Origin: Bacteroidales bacterium | GTDB lineage: Bacteria; Bacteroidota; Bacteroidia; Bacteroidales; FEN-979 | Direction of reading: 5' to 3' | NCBI GenBank assembly: GCA_025355465.1 | Contig: JANXZO010000024.1 | Span: 62,001 to 126,000, forward strand | DNA: 64,000 nt | Shown: positions 54,272-63,470 of the stretch, piece after piece | Position numbering within the stretch: position 1 is the first letter of the stretch | Layout: every line of letters begins with the position of its first letter | Made by a program: the position numbers and the translations under genes | Notes under the pieces: model-generated | What the model saw: only the letters and a program-made list of their open reading frames with translations | What the model was told of the DNA's origin: nothing | Databases searched by the model: none

Positions 54272-56206
54272 ATGGGAAAAATTATTGGCATTGATCTTGG
54301 AACCACCAACTCCTGCGTGGCTGTAATGGAAGGGAACGAGCCCGTCGTTATCCCCAACAGCGAAGGGAGACGCACCACACCCTCTGTTGTCGGGTTTACC
54401 GATAATGGTGAACGGAAAGTTGGTGACCCTGCAAAACGTCAGGCGATCACCAATCCAAAAAATACAGTGTTCTCCATCAAGCGTTTTATGGGAGAAAATT
54501 TCGATCAGGTTCAGACTGAAATAAAACGGGTTCCGTATCATGTTACCAAGGGAGATAACAATACCCCCCGGGTTGACATATCAGGGAAATTATATTCACC
54601 GCAGGAAATCTCTGCCATGGTGCTTCAGAAAATGAAGAAAACGGCAGAAGATTATCTTGGACAGGAAGTGAAGGAGGCAGTCATCACGGTTCCTGCTTAT
54701 TTTAGTGATTCTCAGCGGCAGGCAACCAAAGAGGCCGGAGAGATTGCCGGTTTAACGGTAAAACGTATTATCAATGAACCTACTGCTGCAGCCCTTGCCT
54801 ACGGACTTGATAAAAAGCACAAAGATATCAAGGTTGCTGTTTTTGACCTGGGTGGCGGAACATTCGATATCTCCATCCTGGAATTGGGAGATGGCGTGTT
54901 CGAAGTGAAATCAACCAACGGAAATACGCACCTTGGCGGCGACGATTTTGACCAGTTAATCATTGACTGGCTCGCCGAAGAATTCAAAAAAGATGAAGGA
55001 CTCGATCTGAAACGTGATCCCATGGCCTTGCAACGGCTTAAAGAGGCTGCTGAAAAGGCCAAAATTGAGCTCTCGAGCTCCTCGGAAACAGAGATCAATC
55101 TGCCTTACATCATGCCGGTTGACGGAGTCCCCAAGCATCTGGTAAAGAAACTTTCCCGCGCAAAATTTGAACAGCTTGCTGACGGACTGATGCAATCGAC
55201 CATTCCACCCTGTCAGAAAGCGTTGCAGGATGCCGGCCTCAAAGCGACAGACATCAACGAAGTGATCCTTGTAGGCGGTTCAACCCGCATCCCTGCCGTG
55301 CAAACACTGGTTCGTGAATTTTTTGGGAAAGAGCCATCCAAAGGGGTTAATCCCGACGAAGTCGTGGCTATCGGAGCTGCGATCCAGGGTGGTGTGCTTA
55401 CCGGAGAGGTGAAGGATGTACTTTTGCTCGACGTAACTCCGCTTTCACTGGGAATTGAAACCCTCGGCGGTGTAATGACCAGGCTGATCGAGTCGAATAC
55501 GACCATTCCTACCAGGAAGTCGGAGACTTTCTCCACCGCAGCCGACAGCCAGACCTCAGTAGAGATCCATGTGCTGCAGGGCGAGCGTCCGATGGCCAAT
55601 CAGAACAAAAGCATTGGCAGGTTCCATCTTGATGGCATACCTCCTGCACCGCGTGGTATCCCGCAGGTTGAAGTTACCTTCGACATCGACGCCAACGGCA
55701 TTCTGAATGTGGCAGCCAAGGACAAGGCAACCGGTAAATCGCAGCAGATACGAATTGAAGCCTCTTCGGGACTCTCCGATGATGATATCAAACGGATGAA
55801 GGATGAAGCTCAGGCCAATGCCGATTCTGATAAGAGAATGAAGGAGGAGGTGGAAAAACTTAACCAGGCCGATACGCTTGTATTCCAGACGGAAAAACAG
55901 CTTAAAGAGTTTGGCGATAAGATCCCGGCCGACAAAAAGGCACCCATCGAAAAAGCGGTGGAAGACCTGAAGACGGCCCATAAAAACCACGATTTTGCCG
56001 GCATCGACAGCGCCATGGCCTCCCTTAATGCCATGTGGCAGTCGGCCAGTGAAGAGATGTACAAGAATTCATCGCAGCCCGGACAGCAGGGTGATCCCGG
56101 ACAGGGACCCGGCAATGCTTCAGCGCAGGATGCAGGCGGAGCCAAAGGAAAAGGTGGCAATGATGAAGTTACTGACGTTGATTTCGAAGAAGTGAAGGAC
56201 AAATAA
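54272..56206 (+). CDS. dnaK: Chaperone protein DnaK (Hsp70)
   Basis: 644 residues, full length. [18 protein letters not shown] at the N-terminus, [14 protein letters not shown] and [13 protein letters not shown] in the ATPase domain (to about 385), substrate domain from about 390 ([14 protein letters not shown]), and the C-terminal end [13 protein letters not shown]. It folds and protects proteins with DnaJ and GrpE, neither of which is adjacent; a CbpA-like cochaperone is encoded at 25798. Followed by a terminator, so transcribed alone. Confidence 0.98.
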   Translation: MGKIIGIDLGTTNSCVAVMEGNEPVVIPNSEGRRTTPSVVGFTDNGERKVGDPAKRQAITNPKNTVFSIKRFMGENFDQVQTEIKRVPYHVTKGDNNTPRVDISGKLYSPQEISAMVLQKMKKTAEDYLGQEVKEAVITVPAYFSDSQRQATKEAGEIAGLTVKRIINEPTAAALAYGLDKKHKDIKVAVFDLGGGTFDISILELGDGVFEVKSTNGNTHLGGDDFDQLIIDWLAEEFKKDEGLDLKRDPMALQRLKEAAEKAKIELSSSSETEINLPYIMPVDGVPKHLVKKLSRAKFEQLADGLMQSTIPPCQKALQDAGLKATDINEVILVGGSTRIPAVQTLVREFFGKEPSKGVNPDEVVAIGAAIQGGVLTGEVKDVLLLDVTPLSLGIETLGGVMTRLIESNTTIPTRKSETFSTAADSQTSVEIHVLQGERPMANQNKSIGRFHLDGIPPAPRGIPQVEVTFDIDANGILNVAAKDKATGKSQQIRIEASSGLSDDDIKRMKDEAQANADSDKRMKEEVEKLNQADTLVFQTEKQLKEFGDKIPADKKAPIEKAVEDLKTAHKNHDFAGIDSAMASLNAMWQSASEEMYKNSSQPGQQGDPGQGPGNASAQDAGGAKGKGGNDEVTDVDFEEVKDK

Positions 56207-56247
56207 TCCTTTTGCTCATATAATTAGCCCGGTTTTCACGGGTGTAA

Positions 56248-56288
56248 ATAACAGGCTGGCCGTTTTTCGACCAGCCTGTTATTTTATT
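56248..56288 (+). terminator. Rho-independent terminator of dnaK
   Basis: ATAACAGGCTGG (56248-56259) pairs with CCAGCCTGTTAT (56271-56282) over an 11-base loop, followed by a T-rich stretch. It lies 42 bases after the dnaK stop. Confidence 0.8.
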
Positions 56289-56406
56289 AACTATTTGTTA
56301 ATAAGTCGTCGAATAACTTTTGGGATTTATTCGCATATTTGTAAAGCTAAAAATGCGGAAGCCTGACTTCTCTTACTACAACAGTTTTTATTAAACCCAA
56401 TCGTCT

Positions 56407-59400
56407 ATGAAAAAATTTACGCTTAAAGCAACCTTGTTACTGGCTTTATCTCTGGTATTTCAGGTTATTGGATACGGCCAGTTGCTGCTTGATGAGAATT
56501 TCTCTTATCCGGCAGGCGACTTAATTACAAACTATGGTTGGACTGCCCATTCCGGAGGTGGATCACAACCGATCACCGTCAGCCCATCCGGACTTACCTA
56601 CACCGGCTATGTTAATTCCGGAATCGGAAATGCTGCGCTTGTCGATAATAATGGAGAAGATGATAATAAAACATTTGCGCTGCAATCTACCGGCAGTGTT
56701 TATGTCTCCTTCATGGTGAATGTCACGACCACTTCCGCCGGATATTTTTTTCACCTCGGCTCGAATCCGATCGGAACTACATTCAGAGGCAAGGTCTACA
56801 TGGATGCCACCAACCACTTTGGAGTATCTGTGGGAAGCAACACAGGAACTTTTGCGGCTACCACTTATACACCCGGTACGACATATCTGCTCGTTCTCAA
56901 ATATGAAATCGTAGCCGGTGCCACCAACGACAAAGTCAGTTTGTTCATTTTCAACAGTGGAATGCCGGCAACAGAACCGGGAACCCCTGCGATCGGACCA
57001 CTGATTGATGCCACACAGCCAGATATTAATCCGGGCGCTGTAGCGCTGCGTCAGTATTCAGCTACACAGAATCTGACCGTTGATGGTATCCGGGTTGGAA
57101 CTACCTGGTCATCCATCTATGCCAACGTGATTTATCCTCCTCCTACCAACTACCCTACCGCCTTTGCATCTACAGCAGTGCCCTTTGGCGTCAACCTGAG
57201 CTGGACCGATGCAGTTGGTGGTCAGTTACCAAGTGGCTACCTTATTCTGGCAAGTAATGCAAACAATATTGTTGCGCCTGTGAATGGAACGCCTGTTGCC
57301 AATAATCCCAACCTCGCAGCCGGAAGCGGTGCATTGAACGTGATTCCTGGCGTTCAGAGCGGAGGATTTTCCAACCTGCTTAGCAGCACTACTTATTATT
57401 TTAAGATTTTCCCGTATACCAATACCGGCGCCAATATTGCTTACAAAACTGATGGAACGCCTCCGGAAACATCGGTCACGACGGATGCCTATTTTATGAT
57501 CAACCAAAAGGATTTTGAAGATCAGTTGTTTGACCCCTGGGATACCATCTCTGTCGCCAGCAATAAAGGATGGATCATTCAGCCAACTCCACCGGCTACA
57601 AACTACTATTCCTACATCAATGGATTTGGCGGAACAGCCGCCTGCGATGATTGGCTCATCTCTCCTTCAATGGATTTTAATGCTTACCAGAACGAGACCT
57701 TCACCTTCAAAACCGCCTCGAATTTCACCGGACCCGTCCTTGAAGTGAAAATTTCAACGGACTATGTCACCGGGGCCAATCCGAATACCGGAACCTGGAC
57801 TCCGCTTACAGCCACACTATCTCCGGGCGGATATGTCTGGACTCCGTCCGGAACGATCGACCTGTCAATGTTTAGTGGCGATAATATTCATGTGGCTTAT
57901 AGGTATATTTCGACTTCCCCCACCGTGGCGGCTTTATGGGAAGTGGATGATATCCGCATTTTTGGGAAGATGAGCCTCCTCTCTACCGTTACGACCAGCT
58001 CAACGGTGACCAACATCACGCCATTCGCTGCAACAGTGGGAGGTGATGTGAGCAACGATGGCGGCGCTTTAATCACCGCACGCGGAATCTGTTATTCCAC
58101 TACAGCCAATCCAACAACCGCCGGTCCCAAAGTTATTGTAACCGGAACCCTCGGCTCTTTCAACACGAATCTTACCAGCCTTTTACCCAACACGACCTAC
58201 CACATCAGGGCTTTTGCCACCAACGTAAATGGCACCGCTTATGGAGCCGACGTGACTTTTGCGACGCTCTGCGAACAGCTGCCTCCGGTATCAAATTTCT
58301 GGGCAAGTAAAATCAATCTGGTGATCGGCGAAGCGATCAATTTCTTCGACTCTTCACTCTATTGCCCCGGTACCTACAACTGGTCATTTGTTGGCGGTGA
58401 ACCCATGACCTCCAATGTGCAGAATCCTACCGGCATCACCTACCATTATATTGGTGATTACAACGTGTGTCTTACGGTAACCAACGCATTCGGAGTACAA
58501 ACCAAATGCAAAATGGGTTATATCCACGTAAGTGGTCCTACCAATGCCAATATTGTAATGACGGAAATCATGTACAACCCACCTGAAGTTGGTGTCGATT
58601 CCCTTGAATTCATTGAAGTTTACAACAATGATGCAATTCCCTGGGACCTTCAGAATTTCTATTTCAGCAAGGGGGTCGATTATGTTTTCCCAAGCACCGT
58701 TCTTAATCCCGGCGACCGTAAAGTTATTGGTGTAAATGCAGCGGCATTATCTCATACTTTCGGAATCAGCGCACTTCAATGGACAAGCGGGTCGTTAAGC
58801 AACCAGGGTGAACCCATCGTCCTGAAAGATAATTATGGCTATGTAGTCGATTCGGTTTTTTATAAGCCCAGTCTGCCATGGGATACTCTCGCCAATGGAA
58901 AAGGTCCGTCGCTGGAGTTATGCAATCCGGCTTCGAACAATTCTGATCCTGCCAACTGGCGTCACGCGGTTGAGTTTGCGAATACGCTTTCAACCGGTGA
59001 TACGATATGGGCTTCTCCGATGGCCGGGTGTTCATACCCACCAGTGGTTGCCGGTTTTGTTGCCAATGACAGTACCATCCTCGCCGGTCAGTCTGTACTC
59101 TTTACAGACCTTTCCTCTGCCGATGCCACTTCCTGGATATGGATGTTTCCCGGAGGTACCCCGGAAACCTTCGTCGGGAAAAACCCTCCGTCAATACTTT
59201 ACAGCGAGGTCGGTTTATTCGATGTAATTCTAAAGGCCGGAAACAACGCGGGATACACCACCAAAATAAAACAAAACTATATCCAGGTGGCACCCACGGG
59301 CATTGCGGATAATTCAAATCCTGAAAGCTTTACTATTTTCCCCAACCCGAGTAACGGTAAATTTACTGTTATTCTTGATCAGCAGATCCCGGGAACACTT

Positions 59401-59559
59401 AGTGTGATCGATCAGTTAGGAACTGTCGTCCTGGAGAAAAAGGTAACGCAAAAAGAGAATACTTTTGAGCATACCAGCCTTACTTCAGGAATATATCTCG
59501 TAAGATTTACTGCGGAAAGCACAGGAAAAATCAAAACACAAAAATTAGTTATTAAATAA
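56407..59559 (+). CDS. T9SS cargo protein with FnIII-like, choice-of-anchor J, PKD and lamin-tail domains
   Basis: 1050 residues, signal peptide to about 25 (LVFQVIGYGQ). Order of parts by eye: a lectin-like N-terminal domain (30-240); a fibronectin III-like domain (about 245-360, GVNLSWTDAVGGQLPSGYLI); a choice-of-anchor J/MAM-like domain (365-520, CDDWLISPSMDFNAY); an FnIII-like repeat (525-620); a PKD domain (635-715); a lamin-tail domain (715-860, NIVMTEIMYNPPEVGVDSLE); a second PKD (880-960); and a C-terminal T9SS type A sorting domain (FTIFPNPSNGKFTVI to QKLVIK). Exported over the outer membrane. No catalytic motif seen. The FnIII and anchor-J parts are closely matched in the next gene. 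Confidence 0.88.
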   Translation: MKKFTLKATLLLALSLVFQVIGYGQLLLDENFSYPAGDLITNYGWTAHSGGGSQPITVSPSGLTYTGYVNSGIGNAALVDNNGEDDNKTFALQSTGSVYVSFMVNVTTTSAGYFFHLGSNPIGTTFRGKVYMDATNHFGVSVGSNTGTFAATTYTPGTTYLLVLKYEIVAGATNDKVSLFIFNSGMPATEPGTPAIGPLIDATQPDINPGAVALRQYSATQNLTVDGIRVGTTWSSIYANVIYPPPTNYPTAFASTAVPFGVNLSWTDAVGGQLPSGYLILASNANNIVAPVNGTPVANNPNLAAGSGALNVIPGVQSGGFSNLLSSTTYYFKIFPYTNTGANIAYKTDGTPPETSVTTDAYFMINQKDFEDQLFDPWDTISVASNKGWIIQPTPPATNYYSYINGFGGTAACDDWLISPSMDFNAYQNETFTFKTASNFTGPVLEVKISTDYVTGANPNTGTWTPLTATLSPGGYVWTPSGTIDLSMFSGDNIHVAYRYISTSPTVAALWEVDDIRIFGKMSLLSTVTTSSTVTNITPFAATVGGDVSNDGGALITARGICYSTTANPTTAGPKVIVTGTLGSFNTNLTSLLPNTTYHIRAFATNVNGTAYGADVTFATLCEQLPPVSNFWASKINLVIGEAINFFDSSLYCPGTYNWSFVGGEPMTSNVQNPTGITYHYIGDYNVCLTVTNAFGVQTKCKMGYIHVSGPTNANIVMTEIMYNPPEVGVDSLEFIEVYNNDAIPWDLQNFYFSKGVDYVFPSTVLNPGDRKVIGVNAAALSHTFGISALQWTSGSLSNQGEPIVLKDNYGYVVDSVFYKPSLPWDTLANGKGPSLELCNPASNNSDPANWRHAVEFANTLSTGDTIWASPMAGCSYPPVVAGFVANDSTILAGQSVLFTDLSSADATSWIWMFPGGTPETFVGKNPPSILYSEVGLFDVILKAGNNAGYTTKIKQNYIQVAPTGIADNSNPESFTIFPNPSNGKFTVILDQQIPGTLSVIDQLGTVVLEKKVTQKENTFEHTSLTSGIYLVRFTAESTGKIKTQKLVIK

Positions 59560-59578
59560 TTAACAAAATATTAATCAT

Positions 59579-61186
59579 ATGAAAAACACTTATTTAACCC
59601 TGATATTTGTCGCATTGTTTGGTCTGATTTCCCAGGGACAGGGCCTGGAAAATTTTGCCAATTTCCCTGGTACTGGTAATACCTACCAGGATGGAACTTT
59701 CCCGGGACAGGATGGTTCGACATGGAGCTTTTTTCAGTGCCGCGGGGATATGACAATCACGGCGCCAACGCCATGTCTCGGAAAGGCACGTACCCCATCG
59801 GCAGAAATTACCTCCGGTACCATTCAGAATGGTTGCGGAACACTCAGTTTTGACTATATGCAGGCGTTTTCTACCAATGTGAGCCTGGATGTATATGTAA
59901 ATGGATTATTGGTCGGAAATGTAACGAGCAATGGTGAAACAGGCATCGTGAAAAATTCAGGATCAATCACTGTCAATACACCGGGAGCTTTTACTTTCGA
60001 TTTCAAGCAAAACAGTGCATCTGCGGGACAGGTAAGTATCGATAATATTACCTGGACTGGCTATTCTTCTGCTCCCTTGCCTGAACCTACAAACTATCCA
60101 ACCAGTTTCACTGCTACAACAGTGCCCTACCGGATCAACCTGAGTTGGGTTGACGCTACGGGTGCGCAATTGCCTACAGCCTATATCGTTTTGGCCAGCA
60201 GTCAGAACAATATTGCCGCCCCGGTGGATGGAGTGCCTGTTGTCAATGATCCGAACCTTGCTGATGGAACAGGAGCTATGAATGTTCTCCAGGGTAGTCA
60301 GGGTTGTTTCTTTGAAAACCTGCCAAGCAACACTCCGTATTTTTTCAAAATTTTTCCCTATACAAACTCAGGGGTGAACATCAACTATAAAACCGATGGA
60401 ACAGCTCCTGCAGCAACGATTACCACACCCAATACGGTAACCCTGAGTAATCAGAATTTCAGCAGTTATTCGTTAGCTCCATGGGTGGCCTATAACGTTG
60501 TGGGAGCCCAGGTTTGGATGATCGATTCGATCCATGGCGTAGGGGGGTCGCCTTGTGCAAAGATGAGTGGATATGCCGGTGGTAACTTCGAAAATGAAGA
60601 CTGGCTTATTTCACCGCCGATGAATTTCAGCCTTTATATCAACGAATCGATGACTTTCCAGTCTGCCTACAAATATGCCGGACCGGCATTGGAAGTTATG
60701 ATTTCCAACGATTACAACGGTACCGGCGATCCGACGCTTTATAACTGGACACCGCTCACGGCTACATGGTCGGCCGGAAACTGGCTCTGGACACCTTCAG
60801 GAAACATCAATTTGTCAGGAGTTAACGGCAGCGCTGTTTATGTAGGATTCCGTTATATGTCTAACACCACAGAAGGCTCCACATGGGAGCTTGATGATAT
60901 TGTCATCACGGGAGATGTGCCGGTCGGTATTGCCAACCCGGAGGAGGCCCTTGCACCTCAGGTTTTCCCCAATCCCGCCTCGGATAAAGTTGCCCTAAAC
61001 TATGGTGATAACCAGCAGAAAGAGATCAGAATTCTCTCTCTTCTCGGATCACAGGTCTTTGGAACCACTACCAATGCCAATTCATGCAGTGTTGACGTGT
61101 CTGCCTTTGCCAAAGGAGTATATTTTGTCAGAACATTCTATCCGGAATCGGGCAAAAACGTTGTTACTAAGCTGATCGTCAGGTAA
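59579..61186 (+). CDS. T9SS cargo protein with FnIII-like and choice-of-anchor J domains
   Basis: 535 residues, signal peptide to about 20 (LFGLISQGQG). A different N-terminal domain (20-160, with FANFPGTGNTYQDGTFPGQD), then FnIII-like (170-280, RINLSWVDATGAQLPTAYIV) and choice-of-anchor J (290-445, NEDWLISPPMNFSLYIN) that parallel the previous gene, and the sorting domain (VFPNPASDKVALNYGDN to TKLIVR). It begins 19 bases after the previous stop. It looks like a shortened or re-assorted paralogue. Probably a surface adhesin or carrier of a nuclease-associated N-terminal domain; not certain. Confidence 0.86.
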   Translation: MKNTYLTLIFVALFGLISQGQGLENFANFPGTGNTYQDGTFPGQDGSTWSFFQCRGDMTITAPTPCLGKARTPSAEITSGTIQNGCGTLSFDYMQAFSTNVSLDVYVNGLLVGNVTSNGETGIVKNSGSITVNTPGAFTFDFKQNSASAGQVSIDNITWTGYSSAPLPEPTNYPTSFTATTVPYRINLSWVDATGAQLPTAYIVLASSQNNIAAPVDGVPVVNDPNLADGTGAMNVLQGSQGCFFENLPSNTPYFFKIFPYTNSGVNINYKTDGTAPAATITTPNTVTLSNQNFSSYSLAPWVAYNVVGAQVWMIDSIHGVGGSPCAKMSGYAGGNFENEDWLISPPMNFSLYINESMTFQSAYKYAGPALEVMISNDYNGTGDPTLYNWTPLTATWSAGNWLWTPSGNINLSGVNGSAVYVGFRYMSNTTEGSTWELDDIVITGDVPVGIANPEEALAPQVFPNPASDKVALNYGDNQQKEIRILSLLGSQVFGTTTNANSCSVDVSAFAKGVYFVRTFYPESGKNVVTKLIVR

Positions 61187-61231
61187 TAAACACAATATTT
61201 CGGATTCGATACGTTGCCATCAGCAACTCTT

Positions 61232-61262
61232 AAACCCCGGGGAAACCCGGGGTTTATTTTTT
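61232..61262 (+). terminator. Rho-independent terminator of the T9SS cargo pair
   Basis: AAACCCCGGG (61232-61241) pairs perfectly with CCCGGGGTTT (61246-61255) around a GAAA loop, followed by ATTTTTT. It ends the two-gene unit. Confidence 0.9.
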
Positions 61263-61265
61263 CCA

Positions 61266-61273
61266 TACCTTTG
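61266..61273 (+). promoter_or_regulatory. -7 element of the 61293 gene
   Basis: TACCTTTG fits TAnnTTTG, 19 bases before the ATG and directly beyond the terminator. No clear -33 seen. Confidence 0.35.
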
Positions 61274-61292
61274 GATCTTCATTTAACACGCC

Positions 61293-62858
61293 ATGAAAGT
61301 CACAGTTCAGTTACTTCTTCTACTGATTCTTATACCGACCCAGCTCTTTTCACAGAAAAAAAACGCAGTGATTGACCAGGATCAGCCGCTTCGGATTGAG
61401 ATCCCGGCGAAAACAGACCAGGAAACCTACCGGGTAATCCCGTGCGGATCTGATGGCGTAATGGTTTTTTTTCGCAGTCTGGAGATGGTAGATGCAGTAA
61501 AATCAAAATGGTATTTCACCTGGTATGATAACAATCTGCAACAGGTTTGGGTGAAAAGCGTGGCGCTGCTTTCTGACCAGGAATTTCGCTTTCAGGATTC
61601 AAACAAGGACACCTTATCAATCCTCTTTGTTCATGCAGGAAAGTCCAAAGCTGCCCTGGTCGACTTTCAGGTTTTGCAGGTGCTTCTGAAAAAAGGCACA
61701 TTTATTCTGAATACCGGAAAAATTCAGGAGAACCAGCAGTTCGTATCATTTTCAGTATTCCGTAACCTGGCCTGGATCGGGATCAATTCTCCGCAGGGAA
61801 TGGGGCAGTTTCTGTTTTTGGATATTGCTAACGGGAAATCCCGTTCCTTTCCGCTTGGACAAGGTACGGATATATCCATTCGCTGGGCTCAGCCGGATAC
61901 CGTTCGTTCCGGCATCAATGCGATTGTAACCCGGCAGGTTAGCAAAAAACTGTCTGAGCATTATCTGGTTCGCTATGATACCGCTGGTACTATACGCAAT
62001 GAGTCACTTTTAAGTACAAATTCACAAGGCAGGGAATTTACGCATTTTAGATGCATTGCCCTTTCTGAAGGGTCATTTCTGGTCCTTGGTGGTTATGGCC
62101 AGGGTACCGGCGCCAGCCGGAAAAAGGAGGAGGAACTGGTTTCTACGGGATTCTTCTCCTGTAGGGTGTCTGGTGGCGCTCAAACCCAAATTAACTTCTA
62201 CAATTTCCTTGAATTTAAAAATGTTAACTCCCTGATGGGGGAGAAGGATGTGATGGCACTCAGGAAGAAGTCCTTGAAGAAGGGCCGCTCACTGGGGGAG
62301 TATTCTGTAGATTTCCCACTGATGTTCCAGGATATTCTCAGGAATGGGAATCAATATGTCCTGGTGGCAGAAGTGTACACTCCCCAATACCGCACCGAGA
62401 GTTTTACTGATTTTGATTTTTACGGACGACCCTATACCAACAGTTATTCCGTCTTTGACGGATTTCGCTTCCAAAATGCCATTGTTTCAGGCTTCGATGG
62501 CGATGGCAAGATTTTATGGGATAATGTGCTGGAAACCAGAAATCTGATTTCCTTTGAGCCCACCCCCAAAGCGTTATTTCATGCCATGGGCGACGATATA
62601 GTACTTTCTTTTGTGAATGATGGTAAAATAGGATACAAAATTATTCAGGAAAGCAAGGTGCTGGAGAAACTGGATTATGTTCAGTTGGACCTTTTACATT
62701 CTGAGGATAAACTGGTTACGGAATCAAGAAGCAGAATGGTCTATTGGTATGACAACTATTTTCTCTGCTACGGCTATCAGGAAATTAAAAACATTGCGCT
62801 GGATGGGAACAACAAACGTCTGGTTTTTTATATCAACAAGGTAAGGTTTGAAAAATAG
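61293..62858 (+). CDS. Secreted protein of unknown function
   Basis: 521 residues with a signal peptide to about 20 (LILIPTQLFSQ). The rest is strand-rich with repeated short aromatic turns (SKWYFTWYDNNLQQVW, VYWYDNYFLCYGY) and may form a beta-propeller. No sorting domain, lipobox or catalytic motif was found, so it may stay in the periplasm. I do not recognise the family. Neighbours are T9SS cargo genes and a small lipoprotein. Confidence 0.78.
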   Translation: MKVTVQLLLLLILIPTQLFSQKKNAVIDQDQPLRIEIPAKTDQETYRVIPCGSDGVMVFFRSLEMVDAVKSKWYFTWYDNNLQQVWVKSVALLSDQEFRFQDSNKDTLSILFVHAGKSKAALVDFQVLQVLLKKGTFILNTGKIQENQQFVSFSVFRNLAWIGINSPQGMGQFLFLDIANGKSRSFPLGQGTDISIRWAQPDTVRSGINAIVTRQVSKKLSEHYLVRYDTAGTIRNESLLSTNSQGREFTHFRCIALSEGSFLVLGGYGQGTGASRKKEEELVSTGFFSCRVSGGAQTQINFYNFLEFKNVNSLMGEKDVMALRKKSLKKGRSLGEYSVDFPLMFQDILRNGNQYVLVAEVYTPQYRTESFTDFDFYGRPYTNSYSVFDGFRFQNAIVSGFDGDGKILWDNVLETRNLISFEPTPKALFHAMGDDIVLSFVNDGKIGYKIIQESKVLEKLDYVQLDLLHSEDKLVTESRSRMVYWYDNYFLCYGYQEIKNIALDGNNKRLVFYINKVRFEK

Positions 62859-62881
62859 CTAATCTCACTTGAGACCCTTTC

Positions 62882-63202
62882 CTAGTATTTTTTGACAATG
62901 TAAAGTTTATTATCACAGGGAAGGATCATGATCGTGGTATCTTTCTGATAGCTTGGGCCGTAAATCTTTATCTTGTAAGGGTTATTGCCAAGCAGGGTAA
63001 AGGGTTTTGTGTAGTCCTTTGCCAGGGTTACGGTTGTGCGGGCTTCAACAATATTAACTGTAATTGCAGAATCAAGTTTATTCTCAACATTGAGCACCCC
63101 GTTCCCATCGCAAGGCTTTTGTTCTTTAGCTTTCGAACAACTAAGGATGAAGGCGATCGTGCCCAGTGAAAAGATCGCGAAGAAAAGAAAATACTTTTTC
63201 AT
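62882..63202 (-). CDS. Small lipoprotein of unknown function
   Basis: 106 residues. Lipobox FILSC (Cys22). A short strand-rich domain follows (GNGVLNVENKLDSAITVNIV) with two cysteines (in KPCDGNG and LPCDNK) that may form a disulfide. It is convergent to the secreted-protein gene at 23 bases. The 12-mer variant CATTGTTAGGGT lies 85 bases upstream of its start. Confidence 0.72.
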   Translation of the reverse strand: MKKYFLFFAIFSLGTIAFILSCSKAKEQKPCDGNGVLNVENKLDSAITVNIVEARTTVTLAKDYTKPFTLLGNNPYKIKIYGPSYQKDTTIMILPCDNKLYIVKKY

Positions 63203-63310
63203 GGAAGGTTAGTTTGACATATGCAAAAGTAACAGCTTTCTTTCAATAACAAAGAATTCCCGCTTTTATTATAATTTTTCAAAATACATTGTTAGGGTTT
63301 GTACTGTTAT

Positions 63311-63341
63311 GTTGAATTTAATCAAATAATTGTTAATTTTG
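63311..63341 (+). promoter_or_regulatory. Promoter of the truncated gene at 63471
   Basis: GTTG at 63311-63314 and TAATTTTG at 63334-63341 (TAnnTTTG) are 19 bases apart. Transcription would start near 63348, leaving an untranslated leader of about 120 bases, long for this window. Confidence 0.5.
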
Positions 63342-63470
63342 TTGATTCAGGGAGACTGTACTAAATTTTATCCATGGAATTCGACCTTACAGGCAACCTT
63401 GAGGATGTAACTTTTGTCCTATAGTAACGTATAGAATTCTTACAGAGTAACCTCTTATAATCATAACCCT

